Shown here in pieces: positions 32,067 through 37,837 of a stretch of DNA of 37,837 bases. The translations under genes were made by a program, and so were the position numbers. Origin of the DNA: Desulfocapsa sp. (GTDB lineage: Bacteria > Desulfobacterota > Desulfobulbia > Desulfobulbales > Desulfocapsaceae); contig VMSP01000012.1 in the NCBI GenBank assembly GCA_013792135.1, positions 1-37,837 of the forward strand, in the 5' to 3' direction. Position 1 is the first letter of the stretch. Each line of letters begins with the position of its first letter. The notes beneath the pieces were generated by a model that worked only from the letters and a program-made list of their open reading frames with translations, made no database searches and was not told where the DNA came from.

Positions 32067-33884
32067 GTGCTGATCGATAAGGTTTTCATCCTGGCCGCGG
32101 TTGTTTTTGCCGGTATCCTCTGTCAGTGGTTTGCTTGGCGGGTAAAGCTGCCCGCCATTCTCTTTTTGCTTTTTGCCGGGATCATTGCCGGGCCGCTCAC
32201 CGGTTGGCTAAACTCCGATGCCCTTTTCGGCGATCTGCTTTTTCCCTTTATTTCCCTTTCCGTTGCGGTGATCCTTTTCGAGGGCAGTCTTACCCTGCGT
32301 TTTCACCAGATTGCCGGGCTGGAGCGGGTGGTCCGCAATATGATCTCCTTCGGGCTGCTGGCCACTTGGCTGATAACCGCTACTGCCACCCGATTTGTTC
32401 TGGACTTACCCTGGGGGCTGGCCCTGCTCTTCGGCGCGATCACCTCAGTGACCGGCCCCACCGTGATCGTGCCTATGCTGCGTACGGTCAAGCCTAGCGC
32501 CGCCGTGGCCAATATCCTGCGCTGGGAGGGTATCGTTATCGATCCCATCGGCGCGACCCTGGCTGTTCTGGTTTATGAGTTCATTCTGGCCGGTAGCAGC
32601 GGCAATGCCTTGGACCACACCCTTCTTGCCTTTGCCAAAATTGTCGGTATCGGTCTTCTCCTAGGATCTCTGGTCGGCTTTTTTTACGGCAACATTCTCC
32701 GCCGCCATTGGCTGCCTGAGTTTCTTCACAATGTGGCCACTCTGGGGCTGGTCATCTTTGCCTTTGCCGTTTCCAACAGTATTCAGCACGGATCCGGCCT
32801 GCTCACCGTCACGGTCATGGGCCTTTGGCTTGCCAATATGCGGGACGTCCCTCTGGAGGAGATTCTCGATTTTAAGGAGAGCCTTAGTGTGCTGCTCATC
32901 TCCGTTCTTTTTATTGTGCTGTCTGCGCGTCTTGATTTTCATCGCTTTTTTCATCTTGGCTGGCAGGTGGTTTTTATCTTTCTTTCAATTCAGCTTATCT
33001 CAAGGCCCTTGAGTGTGATGATTTCTGCCCTTGGCTCGAAGCTGAGCTGGCCGGAGCGTAATCTTCTTGCGTGGATAGGTCCGCGCGGCATTGTGGCCGC
33101 CGCCATCTCCGCTCTCTTCGCCATCAAACTCGAAGCAGCGGGATACCGTGAGGCGGAGTTGCTGGTGCCCCTGACCTTTTCGGTGATCATTGGTACCGTG
33201 GTTCTGCAGAGTGCCACAGCCCGTTTTATCGCCAAAAAGCTGGGCGTGGCAGAGCCGGAACCACGAGGCTTCCTGATCATCGGTGCCAATCTGGTGGCGA
33301 GAGCGATCGGCAAGGCCTTGCAGCAGGCGGGTTTTCGGGTATTGCTGGTTGACAGTAACTGGGAGATGATCGGTAAGGCGAGGATGGAGGGATTGGAAAC
33401 CTATTATGGTGAACCTGTTTCCCAGCATGCGGACCGTAATCTTGATCTGGTCGGAATCGGCAAAATGCTTGCCCTTTCACCGCGTGGTTCGCTCAATAGC
33501 CTCTCCTGCATGCACTACCGGATGGAGTTGGGTCCCAAGGCTGTTTTTGCGATCCAGGTTGCGGCCGATCTGGAGATATCCAAAGAGCGTAAGGCGGTGT
33601 CTCATCGAAAATGGAGAGTTCTTTTTGGCCCAGATGTGAGCTTTTCCAGCCTGACCAAAGCCCTGACTCAGGACGGTTGGAAAGTGCGCAGCACCACGCT
33701 CAGCCAGACCTTTGACTTTGCCGCCTATCAGCAACAGTACGGGCAGGGGGCGATCCCGCTCTTTGCCGTGACTCCCAAGGGCAAGATAGAGGTGTTTACC
33801 GTGGAGGAGAAGTTGAGCCCGCAGCCGGGATGGACCATTCTTGCCTTGGTGGCGGATTCGGACCAATCTTCTGGCGTTGCCTGA
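32067..33884 (+). CDS. CPA1-type cation:proton antiporter with C-terminal TrkA-N-like domain
   Basis: 605 residues. GTG start behind AAGGAAAGG. About 12 to 13 membrane helices over the first 385 residues, with the family core LFEGSLTLRF, FGAITSVTGPTVIVPMLR and RWEGIVIDPIGATLAVL (buried Asp of the transport site). The C-terminal part starts with a Rossmann-like GFLIIGANLVARAIGKALQ, cut here, similar to the NAD-binding TrkA-N/RCK domain but with a modified Gly motif. It exchanges Na+ or K+ for H+ across the inner membrane; the TrkA-like tail probably regulates it. Converges with the pseudouridine synthase gene. Confidence 0.92.
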   Translation: MLIDKVFILAAVVFAGILCQWFAWRVKLPAILFLLFAGIIAGPLTGWLNSDALFGDLLFPFISLSVAVILFEGSLTLRFHQIAGLERVVRNMISFGLLATWLITATATRFVLDLPWGLALLFGAITSVTGPTVIVPMLRTVKPSAAVANILRWEGIVIDPIGATLAVLVYEFILAGSSGNALDHTLLAFAKIVGIGLLLGSLVGFFYGNILRRHWLPEFLHNVATLGLVIFAFAVSNSIQHGSGLLTVTVMGLWLANMRDVPLEEILDFKESLSVLLISVLFIVLSARLDFHRFFHLGWQVVFIFLSIQLISRPLSVMISALGSKLSWPERNLLAWIGPRGIVAAAISALFAIKLEAAGYREAELLVPLTFSVIIGTVVLQSATARFIAKKLGVAEPEPRGFLIIGANLVARAIGKALQQAGFRVLLVDSNWEMIGKARMEGLETYYGEPVSQHADRNLDLVGIGKMLALSPRGSLNSLSCMHYRMELGPKAVFAIQVAADLEISKERKAVSHRKWRVLFGPDVSFSSLTKALTQDGWKVRSTTLSQTFDFAAYQQQYGQGAIPLFAVTPKGKIEVFTVEEKLSPQPGWTILALVADSDQSSGVA

Positions 33885-33917
33885 AGGCTTAGGGTGATGG
33901 TTCTTTCGTAGTGACTT

Positions 33918-34544
33918 TTAAAAAGAGGGCGTCGAATGGTAACTCATCTTCTGGCCCGATGCCGGGTGCTGAAAGGCCAGATATGTGGCATGGAGCTGCA
34001 GCTCTCCTGATTGTTGTCCCTTACCATACAACCGGTCGCCGACCATGGGGATTCCCAGTCCCAACGGGTGAGCTGCGTGCAGGCGTAGTTGATGGGTGCG
34101 TCCGGTTAGAGGAGTGAATTCGACTCTGCTCCATTTTCCTTCGATACCAATGAGCCGCCAGCGGCTGATGCCCATTTTACCATGCAACGGGTCATGGATT
34201 TGGTAGGGTCGGTTATTCGGGTCAAGTCGGAAAGGAAGAGCGATCTCGCCTGATTGCTGATCGAGTCTTCCCTCCAGCATTGCGATATAGTGTTTTTTCA
34301 CCAGCCGTTTTTCAAACTGGATAGAAAGATGTCGATGGGCCTCTTTGCTTCGGGCTACAACCATCAGGCCGGAGGTATCCATGTCGAGTCGATGTACGGC
34401 TGGTTGGGTGATGCAGTCGGGGAACAGCGCTCTGATCCGGCTTACCACGCAGTCCTGCATGTCCGGGCCTCTGCCGGGTACAGAGAGAAGGCCGCTGGGC
34501 TTGTTGATCACCAGAAACAGGGGGTCGATGAAGAGAATTTCCAT
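33918..34544 (-). CDS. RluA-family RNA pseudouridine synthase
   Basis: 208 residues from ATG 34544 (MEILFIDPLFLVINKPSG). It converts uridine to pseudouridine in rRNA or tRNA. Seen: NKPSGLLSVPGRG near the N-terminus, the catalytic motif HRLDMDTSGL with Asp54, the PLTGRTHQLRLH segment, and GDRLYG. Length is that of RluA itself (about 219), without an S4 domain. Four bases separate it from the stop of the preceding gene, so the two form an operon. In some Gammaproteobacteria the upstream domain is fused to this enzyme. rRNA or tRNA target not decided. Confidence 0.9.
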   Translation of the reverse strand: MEILFIDPLFLVINKPSGLLSVPGRGPDMQDCVVSRIRALFPDCITQPAVHRLDMDTSGLMVVARSKEAHRHLSIQFEKRLVKKHYIAMLEGRLDQQSGEIALPFRLDPNNRPYQIHDPLHGKMGISRWRLIGIEGKWSRVEFTPLTGRTHQLRLHAAHPLGLGIPMVGDRLYGKGQQSGELQLHATYLAFQHPASGQKMSYHSTPSF

Positions 34545-34548
34545 GCTG

Positions 34549-35331
34549 CTACTCTGTATGACCCTGCATCTCATCCAGGCCGCAGAGCATAAAACCAAGG
34601 ATAGGTGCACATTTGCTGGCGCAGGATGGGTAAAACCGACCATGCTGACGTGTCTGTGATGCATTTTCGCGGCCCCAGTAGAATTCTGTAAGTCCCAAGG
34701 GCTGTAGATTCTCTTTTACCGCCTGATTGAATAGCTTGGGGGCGCAGCAATCCCCTGTGCCGGTGGGGATACCTCCGGTACCCGTAAAGACCTCATTTAA
34801 AGGACGTTTCTGCCCACGAAAGTTGGTCAGGCTGTAGAGCGTATGAATTTCTTGCATCCATCGTTGGGAGAGTTGTTTACGTCGGTTCATCAGATCTTTC
34901 CACCGGGGTGAGCCATGCTCCGCATGTTGGAGCTCCCTGCCAAGGTGCTTGATCTGGGGCTCAATGTCGGCATAGATCATGGTGAATATTTCCACATTGA
35001 AGAGTGGTGGTGCCCAGCCCACCACTTGCCAGTTGCCGTTGTACTGACCGGAAAAAGCCCGGAGAATCCGTTCACTCCCATCTGCAGCCCGGCAGACCAT
35101 AACTCCGAACATCTTGCCTCGGGCCTCACCAAAAAGGGTGGCTGTAGTCAGCTGCGAATCCTCCTGTCCTCTTGTAGCCAGGATGTCTATCCGTTTTTCC
35201 TCTTCCATGAATTGCATGAGTTCCCGGCAATGGGTGCGGGCACTACCTTCATGAAATGAGTGTTCCACTCCGCAATCCAGACAGAAGCCTTCAGCGATTC
35301 GTTCTTGTTGGCTCTTTTTTTTTTGTTGCAT
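34549..35331 (-). CDS. Stand-alone partner of the RluA-type synthase (N-terminal domain of fused homologues)
   Basis: 260 residues, GAGGA ribosome-binding site 5 bases before ATG 35331. Conserved-looking parts: FCLDCG near the N-terminus, LFGEARGKMFGVMVC, RAFSGQYNGNWQVVGWAPPLF, TGTGDCCAPKLFNQAV, FYWGRENAS, FYPSCASKCAPILGFML. These match, from memory, the N-terminal domain found fused to RluA-type enzymes in Vibrio and Shewanella relatives. The Cys clusters (C17/C20, CC, and CASKC) may bind metal. It is encoded just before the synthase with a 4-base gap, which supports joint action. Confidence 0.8.
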   Translation of the reverse strand: MQQKKKSQQERIAEGFCLDCGVEHSFHEGSARTHCRELMQFMEEEKRIDILATRGQEDSQLTTATLFGEARGKMFGVMVCRAADGSERILRAFSGQYNGNWQVVGWAPPLFNVEIFTMIYADIEPQIKHLGRELQHAEHGSPRWKDLMNRRKQLSQRWMQEIHTLYSLTNFRGQKRPLNEVFTGTGGIPTGTGDCCAPKLFNQAVKENLQPLGLTEFYWGRENASQTRQHGRFYPSCASKCAPILGFMLCGLDEMQGHTE

Positions 35332-35404
35332 GAATTCCTCGTCCTTGATTGAATGCGCTCTATTCTACTTTATTGTTTAAATTTTACCAACTCCAAGGTC
35401 TATC

Positions 35405-37591
35405 TTGAATTACACTGAACAACTGCAGAGGATCTTTGGCTTTTCCACCTTTCGTGCCAATCAGGAGGAAATTGTCCAGGCGATCCTGGCAGGCCGTGAC
35501 GTCTTCGCGGTCATGCCCACAGGGGGTGGAAAATCTCTTTGTTATCAGCTGCCTGCCTCCATGATGAAGGGCACCTGTCTGGTAATCAGCCCTTTGATAT
35601 CTCTGATGAAAGATCAGGTAGATGCCGCTAATGCCTTTGGCATGGATGCCGGCTTGCTTAACTCCACTCTTTCTAATGCTGAACAGCATGAAGTCATGAC
35701 CCGCTTGCAGGAGGGCTTGTATGATCTGCTCTATCTCTCACCGGAACGGCTGGCCCTGCCAGGATTTCTGGAGCGTTTGAGACGGGCACCCCTCTCGTTT
35801 GTAGCCGTGGATGAAGCGCACTGCGTCTCTGAATGGGGTCATGATTTCCGTCCTGATTACCTGGCGCTTTCCTGTCTCAAACAGGAATTGCCCGGAGTGC
35901 CGATCACCGCTTTTACCGCTACAGCCACCCAGAGGGTACAGGAGGATATCATCCGCCGTCTGGCCCTGAGCAAGCCGCTCATGACCCGCGCTTCCTTTGA
36001 CCGGCCCAATCTTTTTTATCAGGTGCAACTTCGTGATCAGGTGAACAGCCAGATTGAGGCAGTCATACGTGCCCATCCCGATGAGGCCGGGATTGTCTAT
36101 AGGCTTAGCCGTGCGGATGTCGAAAAGACAGCTACCTGGCTGCAGAAAAATGGGATCAAGGCCTTGCCCTATCATGCCGGGCTTGACAAACAGACTCGTA
36201 GCCGGAATCAGGAGGCCTTTAATCGCGACGAGGTACAGGTGGTGGTGGCCACAGTCGCCTTTGGTATGGGGATTGACAAGTCAAATGTTCGTTTTGTGAT
36301 CCATGGGGATCTGCCCAAAAGTATGGAAGGTTATTATCAGGAGACAGGCCGTGCAGGCCGCGATGGTGAGCCTGCTCTCTGCCTGCTCTTGTATTCGCGG
36401 GGCGATTATTTCCGCCTGCGGCCCTTTGTCGATCAGTTACCGGATGAGCGGGAGCGTCAGCTAGGTCTGGCGCAGCTTTCCAGGATGATGGATTTTGCTG
36501 AAAAACCGGTCTGCCGTAGGCGGGCAGTGCTTCGTTATTTCGACGAGGACTACGCGCCGGATAATTGCGGCAGTTGTGATATCTGTACACATGGGGTGGA
36601 AACCGTTGATGCCACAACTGAGGCCCAGATGGTGATGTCTGCTGTTTATCGCAGCGGGCAACGCTTTGGTGCCGGTCATATTGTCGATATTGTTTATGGG
36701 GCCAGGACCGGACGGATTACCGCCCTTGGTCATGATCAGCTCAAGACCTATGGGGTGGGTCGGGAGCGCGGCAAGCGATTTTGGCGGCAACTTATCGACA
36801 GTATGCTCAGCCAGGGGCTGCTCAAGAGTGAAGGTGACCCCTACCCCCTGTTGCACATCACTGTTGCTGGGGAAGAGGTGCTCTTTGGCCGGGAAAAATT
36901 TGTTACCCATCGTATGCTTGCCGATACGAGCGAAGGCAAGAAGGGGAGATCGGAAGAGCTTGCCTATGACCCGCAGTTGTTTGCCCTTCTTAAAAAACTT
37001 CGGCGCGACATGGCTGAGAAAGAAGGGGTGCCACCCTATATCCTGTTCTCCGATAAGAGCTTGCATCAAATGAGCAGTCTCATGCCGCAGACCCCTGATG
37101 CCCTGCTGGCCGTAAACGGAGTGGGCCAGATGAAACTTGAGCGCTATGGGAAGCCTTTTCTGGAGATCATTGGAAATTATCTGTTCGACAATCCTGAGGC
37201 CTTTAAGCATCAGAAGAGTTCAAAGGTTATAGTACCATCAGTTGCCCGGAAGCAGACTAGGGGCCAGACCTTAGAGGAAACATTGCGCCTGGCGGAGACA
37301 GGGTTGAGCGTAGAGGAGATTGCAGCTGCGCGGGAGTTGAAAACTTCGACCATCGCCTCCCATATCGGGGAACTTCTGCAACAGGGAAAAGGGCTGGATG
37401 TAGATCGTTACGTCGACCGGGAGGTGCGGAGTGCAATGACGGAACTGTTCAAATCGCATGGGCTCTTTCGTCTCAAGCCGATCGTCGATGGCATGAAAGG
37501 CCGGGCGGGATATGACCAGGCCCATATTGTCCGCGGCTTTCTGGTGTCCCAGGGCTGGAAGATAGAAGAGGTGAACGATTATGCGGCTTAA
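35405..37591 (+). CDS. recQ: ATP-dependent DNA helicase RecQ
   Basis: 728 residues, longer than E. coli RecQ (about 610) because of a C-terminal helix-turn-helix (HTH_40) domain. TTG start with AAGG upstream. A 3'-5' helicase for recombination and repair. Seen: Walker A TGGGKS (39-44), DEAH (136-139) in [36 protein letters not shown] (motif VI), the zinc Cys set of the RQC domain (C...CGSCDIC), RQC winged helix, and HRDC ([16 protein letters not shown]). The final 110 residues ([24 protein letters not shown], cut here) form the HTH_40 unit. Divergent from the RluA operon with a 73-bp gap. Confidence 0.97.
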   Translation: MNYTEQLQRIFGFSTFRANQEEIVQAILAGRDVFAVMPTGGGKSLCYQLPASMMKGTCLVISPLISLMKDQVDAANAFGMDAGLLNSTLSNAEQHEVMTRLQEGLYDLLYLSPERLALPGFLERLRRAPLSFVAVDEAHCVSEWGHDFRPDYLALSCLKQELPGVPITAFTATATQRVQEDIIRRLALSKPLMTRASFDRPNLFYQVQLRDQVNSQIEAVIRAHPDEAGIVYRLSRADVEKTATWLQKNGIKALPYHAGLDKQTRSRNQEAFNRDEVQVVVATVAFGMGIDKSNVRFVIHGDLPKSMEGYYQETGRAGRDGEPALCLLLYSRGDYFRLRPFVDQLPDERERQLGLAQLSRMMDFAEKPVCRRRAVLRYFDEDYAPDNCGSCDICTHGVETVDATTEAQMVMSAVYRSGQRFGAGHIVDIVYGARTGRITALGHDQLKTYGVGRERGKRFWRQLIDSMLSQGLLKSEGDPYPLLHITVAGEEVLFGREKFVTHRMLADTSEGKKGRSEELAYDPQLFALLKKLRRDMAEKEGVPPYILFSDKSLHQMSSLMPQTPDALLAVNGVGQMKLERYGKPFLEIIGNYLFDNPEAFKHQKSSKVIVPSVARKQTRGQTLEETLRLAETGLSVEEIAAARELKTSTIASHIGELLQQGKGLDVDRYVDREVRSAMTELFKSHGLFRLKPIVDGMKGRAGYDQAHIVRGFLVSQGWKIEEVNDYAA

Positions 37592-37703
37592 GATTAATGG
37601 AGTAACTCAAATCGGATTTTACAGTTAAGGCGAAAGACACTCCCACAAAAATCTGACTATTATACCATAAGCTCGATCGTTGTTTTATTACGTATAACAG
37701 TAG

Positions 37704-37837
37704 TTATGGTGCGAGATTGGTTATGTTGTGTGTTTTCTTCTCTGTTTGCTTTTCTTCCCTCCTTTTGTAGTTCTTAATTTTTGTCTCTTCTTCCTCCTTT
37801 TTCTTTGGATTTTGTTCTTTTTCTTCCTGTTTGGCCG
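37704..37837 (-). CDS. Possible 3' end of a Lys/Glu-rich gene, cut by the window edge
   Basis: The plus strand is strongly pyrimidine-rich from about 37730. On the minus strand one frame is open from the edge to TAA at 37704-37706 and reads as a KEKE-type charged tail (KKKEEEETK, KRREEKQTEKK) ending in NITNLAP. It may be the disordered end of a real protein or a low-complexity non-coding tract. Only about 43 codons are visible. Confidence 0.3.
   Translation of the reverse strand, partial: AKQEEKEQNPKKKEEEETKIKNYKRREEKQTEKKTHNITNLAP

Noticed and set aside
1-37837. CRISPR array, tRNA or rRNA genes, prophage or toxin-antitoxin and defence modules
   Set aside because: No spaced direct repeats, no cloverleaf-like T-loop sequences noticed, no phage structural genes and no recognisable defence genes. 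RecQ and the FtsH-like gene are not in a defence-type context.

Overview
The window reads as a chromosomal segment of an anaerobic, Gram-negative bacterium of the former Deltaproteobacteria, most likely the Desulfobulbales (Thermodesulfobacteriota). This is inference from gene content: an EF-P/EpmA pair, a tungsten/molybdenum bis-MGD oxidoreductase, FecR/DUF6600-type envelope proteins, many two-component and c-di-GMP genes, and frequent TTG/GTG starts behind good Shine-Dalgarno sites. No rRNA, tRNA, CRISPR array or phage module was seen. No database could be searched.

Positions 1 to about 13,900 look like an accessory, decaying region. A FtsH-like metalloprotease (862-3312) has an intact zinc site but eroded ATPase motifs. 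Around it lie small lipoproteins, a Cys-rich mini-protein, an orphan solute-binding lipoprotein, an AI-2E family permease, a FecR/DUF6600 surface protein with ten exact-length 72-bp repeats, and a secreted beta-propeller protein. Between them are gene fossils: a broken copy (3429) of the intact lipoprotein at 11329, a frameshifted slipin (stomatin) tail, pieces of REP-associated (Y1) and IS110-type transposases, and a frameshifted hypothetical gene (13219-13624).

Positions 13,838-37,591 are dense and mostly housekeeping or signalling. EF-P (with a clear promoter) is followed by its lysine ligase EpmA. Then come a SprT-like/DUF2786 protein and ArfB (minus strand), shikimate kinase, a SlyD-like FKBP, and a methyltransferase next to a molybdopterin oxidoreductase. 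A three-gene signalling cluster follows (REC-GAF-GGDEF, a periplasmic helical protein, a membrane histidine kinase), then a hotdog thioesterase, an outer-membrane beta-barrel, a HI0933-type flavoprotein, a radical SAM protein, a Tim44-like membrane protein, a CPA1 antiporter with a TrkA-like tail, a RluA-type pseudouridine synthase beside a separate gene for its usual fused N-terminal domain, and RecQ. The last 130 bases may hold the 3' end of a Lys/Glu-rich minus-strand gene.

The points most worth checking are the pseudo-ATPase FtsH fusion, the methyltransferase/Mo-W enzyme pair, the REC domain with a loop insertion beside a histidine kinase, the split RluA partner, and several long near-perfect inverted repeats between genes.
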